Assembly: GCF_030064165.1 (NCBI RefSeq)
Contig: NZ_CP125947.1
Coordinates: forward strand, 4,340,001-4,404,000
Origin: Comamonas resistens
GTDB taxonomy: Bacteria; Pseudomonadota; Gammaproteobacteria; Burkholderiales; Burkholderiaceae_C
DNA length: 64,000 nt
Direction: 5' to 3'
Positions 1 through 8,467 of the stretch are shown one piece after another. Under the pieces are notes generated by a model, which ran no database searches, was not told where the DNA came from, and worked only from the letters and a program-made list of their open reading frames with translations. Position 1 is the first letter of the stretch; the number at the start of each line of letters is the position of its first letter. A program made the translations under genes and the position numbers.

Positions 1-384
1 CCGCCGGGGGCGAGAACCAAAAGTAAAAGAAATAGGCGCGTTGCGTTTGCATGTCTTTCAATGTAGCACAGCTCTTTTGCATTGCAACATCCGCCACCCG
101 CGCCACTGTCCTGTCAAAAATTGCTTCCTCCTCTGAAATAGTGCATTTTTCAAAATTTCTTACATTGCAGTATTTTTGTGTTTTTTCTTATTTTTTAGAA
201 TTTTATTGAAATCAATTCTTTAAATACAAGAATTTATGCAATTTTCCATCAAACCAACAATATTCACGCTCGAACCCCACAAAGCCCTCAAAAAACCCTG
301 CGGGTAGGCGATCTACTGCAGTTTTCCGCAGACGTTTTGGCCGCAAACGGTGTTTAGCGAATGGTCCTTGCAGCACTTTGAAAT
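1..384. other. Intergenic region with an AT-rich block
   Basis: No gene is supported here. Roughly positions 110-260 are strikingly AT-rich, with several T and A runs, against a GC-rich background. The right end runs into the tldD terminator. The only open frame (minus strand, 65 codons) starts inside that terminator and resembles no protein I know. The AT-rich block could be a promoter or upstream activating region for a gene left of the window, but this cannot be judged from what is visible. Confidence 0.5.
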
Positions 385-419
385 GAAAAAACCCCGCTCT
401 GCCATGCAAAGCGGGGTTT
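385..419 (-). terminator. Rho-independent terminator of tldD
   Basis: Read on the minus strand, a stem of about nine base pairs (AACCCCGCT pairing with AGCGGGGTT) is followed by a run of T. It lies about 40 nt beyond the tldD stop codon and faces the right way to end that transcript. Confidence 0.85.
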
Positions 420-455
420 GGTGCTCACAGCGGGCAGACCCGCCTGAAACCTCTA

Positions 456-1916
456 TCAGGCCGTTCCGCCGACGGTCAGGCCGTCAATGCGCAGCGTAGG
501 CTGGCCCACGCCCACAGGCACGCTCTGGCCTTCCTTGCCGCAGGTGCCCACGCCCGAGTCCAGGCGCATGTCGTTGCCTATCATGCTGATGTGCTTGAGC
601 GACTCCGGGCCGCTTCCGATGATGGTAGCGCCCTTGACGGGGTACTGGATCTGGCCGTTCTCCACCCAGTAGGCTTCGCTGGCGGAGAACACGAACTTGC
701 CGCTGGTGATGTCCACCTGGCCGCCGCCGAAATTGGTGGCGTACAGGCCTTTCTTGATGGAGCCGATGATTTCCTGCGGGTCCTTGTCGCCACCCAGCAT
801 ATAGGTGTTGGTCATGCGCGGCATGGGGATATGGGCATAGCTTTCGCGGCGGCCGTTGCCCGTGGGTTTGACGCCCATCAGGCGGGCATTCATCGAGTCC
901 TGGATATAGCCTTTGAGGATACCGTCCTCGATCAGCACATTGCTCTGGCTGGCATGGCCTTCATCGTCCACATTGAGCGAGCCACGACGATCGGCAATCG
1001 TGCCGTCATCCAGCACCGTGACGCCCTTGGCCGCCACACGCTGACCGATGCGACCGCTGAAAGCGCTGGAGCCCTTGCGGTTGAAGTCGCCTTCCAGGCC
1101 ATGCCCCACGGCCTCGTGGAACAGCACGCCGGGCCAGCCCGGGCCCAATACCACCGTCATCACACCGGCGGGGGCAGGTCGTGAATCCAGGTTCACCAGC
1201 GCTGCATGCACGGCTTCGTCTACATACTGGCTGATCTGCTCGTCGCTGAAATACGCCAGGCCGAAACGTCCGCCACCGCCCGAGGAACCCACCTCGCGGC
1301 GGCCCTTTTGCTCGGCGATCACGGTCACGGACAAACGCACCAACGGGCGCACGTCAGCGGCCAGCGTGCCGTCTGCACGCGCCACCAGCACTACATCGTA
1401 TTCGCTGGCAAGACCTGCCATGACCTGCACCACGCGCGGATCCTTGGCGCGGGCCAGCTTTTCCACCTTGCCCAGCAGCTCGACCTTGGCCGTGCTGTCC
1501 AGAGTGCCGATGGGGTCCAGGCTTGGATACAGCGAGCGGCTTTGCGCAATCTTGGACGCACCGGCCTTGACGCGGCGGGCCTGAGACGCGGCAGAGATGG
1601 AGCGCACGGTACGCGCTGCATCCAGCAACGAGGCCTCGGAAATATCGTCGGAATAGGCAAAAGCCGTCTTCTCGCCGCTCACGGCGCGCACGCCCACACC
1701 TTGATCGATGGAGAAGGAACCGGTCTTGACAATGCCCTCTTCGAGGCTCCAGCCTTCAGCGCGCGTGTACTGGAAGTACAGGTCGGCATCATCCACCTGG
1801 TGCGAGCGGATTTCAGCCAATGCACGGGAGAGATGGGTCTCGTCCAGGCCAAAGGGCTCAAGCAACAGTTGACGGGCCGTGGCCAGACGTTCGATGGGGG
1901 GTTCGCGGGAGATCAT
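456..1916 (-). CDS. tldD: Metalloprotease TldD
   Basis: TldD of the TldD/PmbA (U62) family. The family forms a TldD-TldE heterodimer that degrades unfolded peptides and takes part in maturation or processing of some peptide products and of the CcdA antitoxin. The zinc-binding HExxxH motif is visible as [11 protein letters not shown] at about residue 265. The frame stays open 24 codons further upstream, but the first of those residues look non-coding. I choose the ATG at 1916 (MISREPP), giving 486 residues, close to the usual length of about 480. The partner tldE/pmbA is not in the window. A terminator follows at 385-419. Confidence 0.95.
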   Translation of the reverse strand: MISREPPIERLATARQLLLEPFGLDETHLSRALAEIRSHQVDDADLYFQYTRAEGWSLEEGIVKTGSFSIDQGVGVRAVSGEKTAFAYSDDISEASLLDAARTVRSISAASQARRVKAGASKIAQSRSLYPSLDPIGTLDSTAKVELLGKVEKLARAKDPRVVQVMAGLASEYDVVLVARADGTLAADVRPLVRLSVTVIAEQKGRREVGSSGGGGRFGLAYFSDEQISQYVDEAVHAALVNLDSRPAPAGVMTVVLGPGWPGVLFHEAVGHGLEGDFNRKGSSAFSGRIGQRVAAKGVTVLDDGTIADRRGSLNVDDEGHASQSNVLIEDGILKGYIQDSMNARLMGVKPTGNGRRESYAHIPMPRMTNTYMLGGDKDPQEIIGSIKKGLYATNFGGGQVDITSGKFVFSASEAYWVENGQIQYPVKGATIIGSGPESLKHISMIGNDMRLDSGVGTCGKEGQSVPVGVGQPTLRIDGLTVGGTA

Positions 1917-2211
1917 GGATGCATTGTAGGCAGGCTTGCATGTCCTCGCGGCTGGCAGGCCGCAGACCGCGCCACCCGGTTTACGCAAACAGACCCAGGC
2001 AAGCGCTTTGCCTCAACGAAACCGTCTTGCACCCCTCTTGTCAAGCCCCAAAAAGAAAGAGCGGAATGCCACCCCACCAGGCTGGACAACATTCCGCTCC
2101 ATTCAATCGCTTCACTGACTCAGTTTCTGCACCACCCGCTATGCAGCGCAGAAACCGCCTTGGGCCTTGCCGCTCCCTCTTAATCGGTCTTATGGCCCTC
2201 CCAAAGTCGTT

Positions 2212-2228
2212 TGTAAACGCTGTTTACA
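2212..2228. promoter_or_regulatory. Perfect 7-3-7 inverted repeat, possible operator
   Basis: TGTAAAC-GCT-GTTTACA is a perfect dyad with 7-bp arms. It lies about 300 nt upstream of tldD, just downstream of a weak leftward promoter candidate. The half site TGTAAAC resembles LacI/GalR-type operators, but no such regulator is in the window. The regulator and target are unknown. Confidence 0.35.
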
Positions 2229-2302
2229 GCACAGGCAATAGGCTAAAAAGAGTACTGACAATTTTCAACGATCACGCCAGGCACTGATACAAAGAGAAAT
2301 CG

Positions 2303-2347
2303 TCATCAAACGCTTATGTATCAAGCGCTTGCAGCTTCTTTATCAAG
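2303..2347 (-). repeat. Family-2 dispersed repeat after rodA
   Basis: On the minus strand it reads TTGATAAAGAAGCTGCAAGC followed by GCTTGATACATAAGCG. This matches the AGCTGCTAGCGCTTGAT family seen at 31365, 36212, 50018, 53551 and 62721. It starts about 20 nt after the rodA stop codon, in the orientation of rodA. Confidence 0.6.
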
Positions 2348-2370
2348 AGCATCACATATTCTACGGGTCT

Positions 2371-3552
2371 TCACCCATGGGGTATGTGCCCATCCCCACC
2401 CGGCAGCTGCCGCTGTGCCCGGGCAACCGACATCAGCACGCCCAGCGACAGCCCCAGCGTCACCATGGCCGTGCCGCCATAGCTGATGAAAGGCAGGGGC
2501 ACACCCACCACGGGCAGGATGCCGCTGACCATCCCCATGTTCACAAAGGCATAGGTAAAGAAGATCATGGAAACGGCCGCCGCCATCAGGCGCCCAAACA
2601 GCGAGTTGGCGCTCATTGCGATGGCTAGACCACGCCAGACCAGAAACAGAAAGCAAACGATGATGAAGAGATTGCCCACCAGGCCAAATTCCTCGGAATA
2701 GGCGGCAAAGATGAAGTCGGTGGTGCGCTCTGGAATGAATTCCAGGTGGGTTTGCGTGCCGGCCATGAAACCCTTGCCCCAGACGCCCCCCGAACCGATG
2801 GCAATCATGCCCTGGATGATGTGAAAGCCCTTGCCCAGCGGGTCACGCGTGGGATCCAGCAGCGTACAGACCCGGGTGCGCTGGTAATCGTGCAGAAAGT
2901 ACCAGCTCACGCCGTCGGCGCAGAGCTGAGGCTCATACCAGATCACCAGAAAGATACCGACCACGCCCAGAACCACGGGCGGCACGATCAGCTTCCAGGG
3001 CAGACCGGCAAAGAAGATGACGGACAGGCCCGCGGCCATCACCAGCAAAGAGGTTCCCAGGTCAGGCTGCTTCATGATCAGCCCCACGGGCACCATCAGC
3101 AGCACAAAGGCGATGGCAAAGTCCGAAGCGCGCAGATTGCCTTCACGGCGCTGGAACCACCAGGCCAGCATCAGCGGTGTGGCGATCTTGAGCAGCTCGG
3201 AAGGCTGAATTACCACCCCCACGTTGACCCAGCGCGTTGCCCCCTTCTTGGTGATACCGAACAAGGCGACAGCAACCAGCAAGGCCACCCCCAGGGTATA
3301 GAGCGGCACCGCCACCTTCATCAGTTGCTGGGGATGGATTTGCGCAATCACGAACAGCAGCCCGGCCGCAATCAACATATTGCGCCCATGGTCCGTGAAA
3401 CGTGTTCCATGGTCGAAGCCCGATGAATACATGGCCAGCAGCCCCGCGCTGGCCAGCAGCAGGACAAACAGGAGCAGCAAAAAATCAAAGCCGCGAAACA
3501 GCGGAACAATGCGCTGCAACAGCGAGGGTTTGTCGAATTCGGTGGCGGACAT
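2371..3552 (-). CDS. rodA: Rod-shape SEDS protein RodA (peptidoglycan glycosyltransferase)
   Basis: RodA is the SEDS-family glycosyltransferase of the elongasome. It polymerises lipid II with its partner PBP2 at the inner membrane. The protein is 393 residues with about ten hydrophobic segments. Conserved SEDS patches are visible: PSELLKIATPLMLAW, QPDLGTSLL, and a C-terminal PFISYGG. It is shorter than FtsW at 18933 and lacks that protein's longer cytoplasmic N-terminus. The track frame begins at a TTG, so I take the ATG at 3552 (MSATEFD). Its usual partners mreBCD and mrdA are not visible. It is divergent from yqiA. Confidence 0.94.
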   Translation of the reverse strand: MSATEFDKPSLLQRIVPLFRGFDFLLLLFVLLLASAGLLAMYSSGFDHGTRFTDHGRNMLIAAGLLFVIAQIHPQQLMKVAVPLYTLGVALLVAVALFGITKKGATRWVNVGVVIQPSELLKIATPLMLAWWFQRREGNLRASDFAIAFVLLMVPVGLIMKQPDLGTSLLVMAAGLSVIFFAGLPWKLIVPPVVLGVVGIFLVIWYEPQLCADGVSWYFLHDYQRTRVCTLLDPTRDPLGKGFHIIQGMIAIGSGGVWGKGFMAGTQTHLEFIPERTTDFIFAAYSEEFGLVGNLFIIVCFLFLVWRGLAIAMSANSLFGRLMAAAVSMIFFTYAFVNMGMVSGILPVVGVPLPFISYGGTAMVTLGLSLGVLMSVARAQRQLPGGDGHIPHG

Positions 3553-3747
3553 GGGCGGCAATTATCGTGGGAGCCAGTCGCCGTGTGCATTGCAGGGTTG
3601 CAGCTTTGCTGACAGTGCAAGGCGCTTGCACCCTGAGCAGTTCTTGATAAGTCTTCTACGCTGATAGGCTCAGAGCTGTCGGCCGCACAATGAGGCGCAG
3701 ACATTGCCTGTTGACCCAATGATTGCTAACCAGAGGAGATTGCCGCC

Positions 3748-4332
3748 ATGACAACCACCCACCTGCTGTATCTGCACGGCTTTCGCTCCTCTCCCCAGTC
3801 CAACAAGGCACGCATCCTGGCCGACCATATTGCGACCAAACATTCGAAGGTCCGCTGGTGGTGCCCGCAATTGCCGCCCTCCCCGCGTGAGGCCACGGCC
3901 CTGATTGCCGAAGGCATTGCCAACTGGCCCCGCCAGAATATGGCCGTGGTCGGCTCTTCGCTGGGTGGCTATTACGCGAGCTGGGTGGCCCAGCTGGCAC
4001 GCTGCAAGAGCGTGATGATCAACCCCGCCGTGAACCCGGCCCGCGATCTTGAGCACCATATCGGCGAGCAAAGCAACTGGCATGACCCGGAAGATGTTTT
4101 CTATTTCCGTCCCGAATACATTGAGGAATTGCGCCAGCTTGATACCCGCGACCTCACGGCCGCCGCGCCCGAGATGGTGCTGATCGCCCAGGGCGACGAG
4201 GTTCTGGACTGGCTAGAGATGAGTGAGCGCTACCCACACGCGCTGCAACTGGTGCAGGAAGGCGGCGACCATGCGCTGTCGAATTTCCCCGAATATCTGG
4301 AGCGCATCGACGAGTTTCTGGCCTTGGCTTGA
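3748..4332 (+). CDS. yqiA: YqiA-type alpha/beta-hydrolase (UPF0227 esterase family)
   Basis: A 194-residue single-domain alpha/beta hydrolase of the YqiA/UPF0227 family, small cytoplasmic esterases acting on acyl esters. The family pattern is complete: LYLHGFRSSPQSNK near the N-terminus (oxyanion loop), GSSLGGYYA around the nucleophile Ser, GDEVLDW around the Asp, and GGDHALSNF for the catalytic His. The ATG at 3748 has a good ribosome site (AGAGGAGA). The RNB ribonuclease gene follows 57 nt later on the same strand, and the two may be cotranscribed. The physiological substrate cannot be read from the sequence. Confidence 0.88.
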   Translation: MTTTHLLYLHGFRSSPQSNKARILADHIATKHSKVRWWCPQLPPSPREATALIAEGIANWPRQNMAVVGSSLGGYYASWVAQLARCKSVMINPAVNPARDLEHHIGEQSNWHDPEDVFYFRPEYIEELRQLDTRDLTAAAPEMVLIAQGDEVLDWLEMSERYPHALQLVQEGGDHALSNFPEYLERIDEFLALA

Positions 4333-4389
4333 GCTGCGCCATGAACTCTGTCAGCGGCAGATTGCCCGCTCGTGGGAAAATGCGCGGTT

Positions 4390-6462
4390 ATGCACGCACT
4401 GTTTGAAGAAGCCGGCAAATTTCTGGCCGGACGCATCCTCTCCGAAGCCGAATCCTCTGCCCAGGTCGAACTGGACTCGGGCAAGCGGGTCAAGGTCAAG
4501 GCCGCCAATATTCTGCTCAAGTTCGAGAAGCCGGCCCCTGCCGAGCTGATGGCCCAGGGCCAGGCCCAGGCCGCCGAGATCGATCTGGACCTGGCCTGGG
4601 AATTCGCGCCCGAGGAAGAGTTCGGCTTTGCCGACCTGGCGCGTGACTATTTCTCCGAATCCGCGACGCTGGCCCAGCAGGCCGGTGCGCTGTTCCGTCT
4701 CTACGACGCACCCCATTATTTCCGCCGTGCGGGCAAGGGGCGCTTCAAGAAGGCACCGGCCGAAATCCTGCAGCAGGCACTGGCCGCCATCGAGAAGAAA
4801 AAGCTGATTCAGGCCCAGATCGACGGCTGGGCCGAGGAGCTGGGGCGCGGCGAATGCCCACAGGCCATTCGCGAGCAGCTCTACAAGATTCTGTTCAAGC
4901 CCGACAAGAACGCGCCTGAATACAAGGCCGTGGTCGAGGCCAGCCGCGCCACCAAGCTGGCCCCGCTGGAGCTGCTGCACCGCGCCGGCGCCATCGACTC
5001 GTCCTACCAGTTCCACTGGAAGCGCTTTCTGTTCGACAACTTCCCCAAGGGCACGGGCTTCCCCGCCGTGCAGGCTCCCCAGCCTCCGGCCGATCTGCCT
5101 GTGGCCGATGTAAAGGCCTTTTCCATCGACGACTCGGCCACCACCGAAATCGACGATGCGCTGTCCGTTACCGGCCTGGGCACGGGCACCGTCACCGTGG
5201 GCATTCACATTGCCGCTCCCGGTCTGGCCATCACGCCCGGCGGCGAACTCGACAAGCTGGGCCGCGCCCGCCTGTCCACCGTCTACATGCCCGGCTACAA
5301 GATCACCATGCTGCCCGACGACGTGGTGCATATCTATACGCTGGACGAGGGCCGCTCCAACCCTGCCGTGTCGCTATACGTGCAGATCAACGAGGAAACG
5401 CTGGAGACCATCTCCAGCGAAACCCGTCTCGAGCGCGTACCCGTGGAAGTCAACTTCCGCTATGACAAGCTCGACCACATCGTCACCGAGCAATGGCTGA
5501 GCGACTCCTCAATCGAGGTTGAAAACACGCCTGACTCCTTGCTGGGCAAGCGCAAGGAGCTCACCTTTTTGCAGCGCTGGTCCAAGTTCCTCAAGGCCAA
5601 TCGCGAAGTGGTGCGCGGCAAGCCCGAGAACTTCAACCGCCCGGACTACAACTTCCGCCTCGTCGGCAACGACGGCGCCGAGCCCAATGGCAGCGAGCAG
5701 GTGCAGATCACCGTGCGCAAGCGCGGCGCGCCGCTGGACCTGATCGTGGCCGAGGCCGCAATCGTGGCCAACAGCACCTGGGGCCTGATGCTGGCCGAGC
5801 ACGGCGTGCCCGGTATCTACCGCAGCCAGGCCAGCCTGGCCCCCGGCGTCAAGGTGCGCATGAGCACCAAGGCCCTGCCCCATGCCGGCATCGGCGTGAA
5901 GGCCTATTCCTGGGCCACCTCCCCGCTGCGCCGCTATGTGGACCTGGTCAATCAGTGGCAGATCATTGCCTGTGCCCGCCACGGCAAGACAGCGGCCCTG
6001 GCCGCCCCGTTCAAGCCCAAGGATGCCGAGCTGTTCGGCATCATCAGCAGCTTTGACGGCGCCTACAGCGCCTACAACGGCTATCAGGCAGGCATGGAGC
6101 GTTTCTGGACGCTCAAGTACCTGGAGCAGAACGGCATCACCGAGCTGACGGCCAGCGTCTTCAAGGAAGGCCCTAACGGCTCCTTCCTGGTGCGCGCCGA
6201 CCATCTGCCGCTGGTGCTGCCCGTACTGGGTGCGCAGAATCTGCCGCGCGGCGCCCATGTGCGCGTCAAGCTTGGCGAGATCGACGAAATCTCGCTGGAC
6301 ATCTCGGGCACGCTGATCGAGCGTCTGGATACCGAAGCCGAGGCTCAGGTCGAAGGCGATGACAGCGGTGATGACGATGATGATGCCGTCGCCGGCCCCA
6401 TCTCCATTGCCGTGGACATGAACGATGCCGAGACACCCGGTACCGACTCAACGCAGTCCTGA
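4390..6462 (+). CDS. RNB-domain ribonuclease (RNase II/R family)
   Basis: A 3'-5' exoribonuclease of the RNase II superfamily, 690 residues. The RNB catalytic signature is present: IDDSATTEIDDAL near residue 250 supplies the cluster of metal-binding Asp residues, followed by GIHIAAPG. A conserved SPLRRYVDLVNQWQ stretch lies near residue 520. An S1-like end follows, then a very acidic C-terminal tail (runs of D and E, about residues 645-690). I use the ATG at 4390 (MHALFEEAGKF); a GTG at 4372 is also in frame. It is shorter than RNase R and N-terminally unlike E. coli RNase II, so I do not assign rnb or rnr. A MITE-like element follows the stop codon. Confidence 0.9.
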   Translation: MHALFEEAGKFLAGRILSEAESSAQVELDSGKRVKVKAANILLKFEKPAPAELMAQGQAQAAEIDLDLAWEFAPEEEFGFADLARDYFSESATLAQQAGALFRLYDAPHYFRRAGKGRFKKAPAEILQQALAAIEKKKLIQAQIDGWAEELGRGECPQAIREQLYKILFKPDKNAPEYKAVVEASRATKLAPLELLHRAGAIDSSYQFHWKRFLFDNFPKGTGFPAVQAPQPPADLPVADVKAFSIDDSATTEIDDALSVTGLGTGTVTVGIHIAAPGLAITPGGELDKLGRARLSTVYMPGYKITMLPDDVVHIYTLDEGRSNPAVSLYVQINEETLETISSETRLERVPVEVNFRYDKLDHIVTEQWLSDSSIEVENTPDSLLGKRKELTFLQRWSKFLKANREVVRGKPENFNRPDYNFRLVGNDGAEPNGSEQVQITVRKRGAPLDLIVAEAAIVANSTWGLMLAEHGVPGIYRSQASLAPGVKVRMSTKALPHAGIGVKAYSWATSPLRRYVDLVNQWQIIACARHGKTAALAAPFKPKDAELFGIISSFDGAYSAYNGYQAGMERFWTLKYLEQNGITELTASVFKEGPNGSFLVRADHLPLVLPVLGAQNLPRGAHVRVKLGEIDEISLDISGTLIERLDTEAEAQVEGDDSGDDDDDAVAGPISIAVDMNDAETPGTDSTQS

Positions 6463-6471
6463 TTCCCCCAG

Positions 6472-6548
6472 GACTTACGCAAACAAGGATGCGCCAAGGA
6501 CTGCGGCCCAGAGGCGAAGCTCTTGCCTGAACCTGATTTGCGTAAGTC
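6472..6548. repeat. MITE-like element, copy 1 (77 bp)
   Basis: Bounded by perfect 12-bp terminal inverted repeats, GACTTACGCAAA (6472-6483) and TTTGCGTAAGTC (6537-6548). A related 92-bp copy lies at 57296-57387, sharing the ends, an internal GGATGCRCCAAGG and a CCTGAACCTGATTT stretch next to the right end. It starts 9 nt after the ribonuclease stop and lies before the TonB-family gene. No transposase is encoded and no clear target duplication is visible. Confidence 0.75.
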
Positions 6549-6576
6549 GTATCACTTATTCCGTTCTAGCGCTGCC

Positions 6577-7437
6577 GTGAAACTGCCAACCTCACTTCAA
6601 CGACTGAGCACCCTGCAACTGGCGCTGGGCGTCTCCATCGCCGTCCATGCCGTGCTGCTGACCGTCAAGTTCGTGGACCCGGAGCGCTTTGAGCGCGTGT
6701 TTCAGGACACGCCGCTGGAAGTCATCCTCGTCAACGCCCGCGCCAATGAGACGCCGGACAAGGCCCAGGCCATTGCCCAGACGGCACTGGCTGGCGGTGG
6801 AGATGCCGACAAGGGCCGGGCCACCAGCCCCATGCCCTACTCGGCCCTGACGGCCGTGGGCGATGACTTTGAGGAAAAGCAGCGCCAGATCGACGCCATG
6901 CAGCAGCAGCAAAACCAGTTGCTGACCCAGCTGCGCCAGCAGGTCGCCTCGCTGCCGCCGCTGGACCCACGCCTGTCCGCCGATGCCAAGGCCCAGGAAG
7001 CGCAGGAAGAAAAGCGGCTACAGCTCATCAAGATGCTGGCCGAAATCGAAAAGCGCATCAACGAAGAAAACGCCAGACCCAAGAAGCGCTACATCAGCCC
7101 CGCCACCAAGGAGGCCGTCTACGCCGTCTACTACGATGCGCTGCGCCGCAAGGTCGAGGACAAGGGCACGGAGAACTTCCCCGAAAACAAGGGCAAGAAG
7201 CTCTATGGCGAACTGGTCATGATCCTGACCGTGAACCATGACGGTCATGTGCTCTCTACCGAGGTGGTGCAAGGCTCGGGCAACCGCATGCTCGATACCC
7301 GCGCCGAGGCCATCGCCCGCGCCGCCGGTCCCTATGGCCACTTCGGCCCGGCCATGCGTTCCAAGGCCGACCAGATTGCGGTGGTTTCGCGCTTCCGCTT
7401 CACCCGCGAGCAGACGCTGGAAACCAGCGTGCATTAG
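6577..7437 (+). CDS. TonB-family C-terminal domain protein
   Basis: A 286-residue inner-membrane-anchored periplasmic protein. One transmembrane helix lies near the N-terminus (LALGVSIAVHAVLLTVKF). A long charged, Gln-rich, probably coiled-coil segment follows (about residues 100-175), then a TonB-like C-terminal domain with the YPXXA-related strand GELVMILTVNHDGHVLSTEVVQGSG. I choose the GTG at 6577 because the earlier TTG (6523) lies inside the MITE-like element. There is no proline-rich spacer and no exbB/exbD next door, so a role in energising an outer-membrane transporter is not shown. It could be a TolA/TonB-like envelope protein. Confidence 0.75.
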   Translation: MKLPTSLQRLSTLQLALGVSIAVHAVLLTVKFVDPERFERVFQDTPLEVILVNARANETPDKAQAIAQTALAGGGDADKGRATSPMPYSALTAVGDDFEEKQRQIDAMQQQQNQLLTQLRQQVASLPPLDPRLSADAKAQEAQEEKRLQLIKMLAEIEKRINEENARPKKRYISPATKEAVYAVYYDALRRKVEDKGTENFPENKGKKLYGELVMILTVNHDGHVLSTEVVQGSGNRMLDTRAEAIARAAGPYGHFGPAMRSKADQIAVVSRFRFTREQTLETSVH

Positions 7438-7560
7438 GGCCCAACGCTTGTCACAACCTGCACAGCGCTGCCCCTCAACCGGGCGCCCACCACGGTGGTC
7501 CACCCCGGCTGCACCGCTTGGGGCGGCCTGGCGGCAATCCTCCCATCTACCGCTTTTGCC

Positions 7561-8445
7561 ATGACTACGACCCACTCCGGACAACCCGGCACCGACCCAT
7601 ACTGCGTCATGGGCAACCCCGTTGCCCATAGCCGCTCCCCCTGGATTCATGCGCGCTTTGCCGAACTGACGGGCCAGCCCGTTCGCTACGACCGGGCTCT
7701 GGTTCCGCTTGACGGTTTTGCCGACTTCGTGCGCGACTTCGCGGAGCAAGGTGGCAAGGGTTGCAATGTGACCGTGCCCTTCAAGTTGCAGGCCGCCGAA
7801 CTGGCCACCAGCGCCAGCGAGCGCGTGCGCCTGGCCGGTGCAGCCAATACCCTGGTCTTCAGCGCCAGCGGCATCCATGCCGAAAACACCGATGGTCTGG
7901 GCATCGTGGCCGACATCACCCGCAACGCCGGCGTGCAGATTGCCGGCCGCGATGTGCTGCTGCTGGGTGCAGGCGGCGCAGCTGCCGGCGCACTGGGTTC
8001 GCTGATCGAGCAGCAACCGCGCCGCATCGTCGTCAGCAACCGCACACAGGCCAAGGCCGTGGCGCTGATCGCGCAGCATGCCGCCATGGCTTCGCTACAC
8101 AAAGTAGAGCTATCTGCGCTTGACAGACAAGCGCTAGAGGCCGATCCGACTCAGAATTTCGACATCGTCATCAATGCCACGGCCAGCAGCCTGGCCGGAG
8201 CCGAAGTGCCGGCGCCTGCCAGCGTGCTGCATGCACGTACTCTGGCCTACGACATGATGTACGGCCCCGCCGCCCAGAATTTTCTGGACTGGGCCAGCAG
8301 CCATGGCGCTCTCGCCCGCGACGGCCTGGGCATGCTGGTCGAACAGGCCGCAGAATCCTTTGCGCTGTGGCGTGGCGTGCGCCCTCCATCGATCCAGGTG
8401 CTGAGCGAACTGCGGGCCCTGCTTCAGGCCGAAGCCGCCCGCTGA
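7561..8445 (+). CDS. aroE: Shikimate dehydrogenase
   Basis: AroE reduces 3-dehydroshikimate to shikimate with NADPH in the chorismate pathway. It is 294 residues from the ATG at 7561. Seen: the shikimate-binding start CVMGNPVAHSRSPWIH, the catalytic region GCNVTVPFK with its Lys, ENTDGLG, the NADP loop LLGAGGAAAGALGSL, NRTQAKA, and DIVINATASS. Between NRT and DIVINA it is about eight residues longer than E. coli AroE. That stretch coincides with a family-2 dispersed repeat at 8106-8142, apparently absorbed in frame. mtgA follows closely. Confidence 0.96.
   Translation: MTTTHSGQPGTDPYCVMGNPVAHSRSPWIHARFAELTGQPVRYDRALVPLDGFADFVRDFAEQGGKGCNVTVPFKLQAAELATSASERVRLAGAANTLVFSASGIHAENTDGLGIVADITRNAGVQIAGRDVLLLGAGGAAAGALGSLIEQQPRRIVVSNRTQAKAVALIAQHAAMASLHKVELSALDRQALEADPTQNFDIVINATASSLAGAEVPAPASVLHARTLAYDMMYGPAAQNFLDWASSHGALARDGLGMLVEQAAESFALWRGVRPPSIQVLSELRALLQAEAAR
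8106..8142 (+). repeat. Family-2 dispersed repeat inside the aroE coding sequence
   Basis: The bases AGAGCTATCTGCGCTTGACA and then GACAAGCGCTAGAGGCC match the intergenic family-2 repeat best seen at 31365-31413 (AGCTGCTAGCGCTTGAT then GGGCGCTAGAGG). Here it is read in frame as about a dozen residues of AroE. Confidence 0.5.
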
Positions 8446-8467
8446 CCCACTGCGATTGACCCACACC

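Larger units (their letters stand above)
1917..2370. other. Intergenic region between rodA and tldD
   Basis: About 450 nt without a supported gene. It holds a 17-bp perfect dyad (2212-2228), a family-2 dispersed repeat just after the rodA stop (2303-2347), and presumably the leftward promoter of tldD. A weak leftward promoter candidate has TTGTCA at 2261-2256 and TATTGC at 2240-2235, with a short 15-bp spacer. Open frames crossing the region are extensions of frames shadowing tldD or rodA. Confidence 0.5.

Noticed and set aside
212..409. 65-codon minus-strand frame downstream of tldD
   Set aside because: Its start lies within the tldD terminator hairpin and it runs into the AT-rich block; no ribosome site.
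6523..6576. TTG start of the TonB-family gene
   Set aside because: The codons lie inside the MITE-like element; GTG 6577 directly precedes the conserved region.
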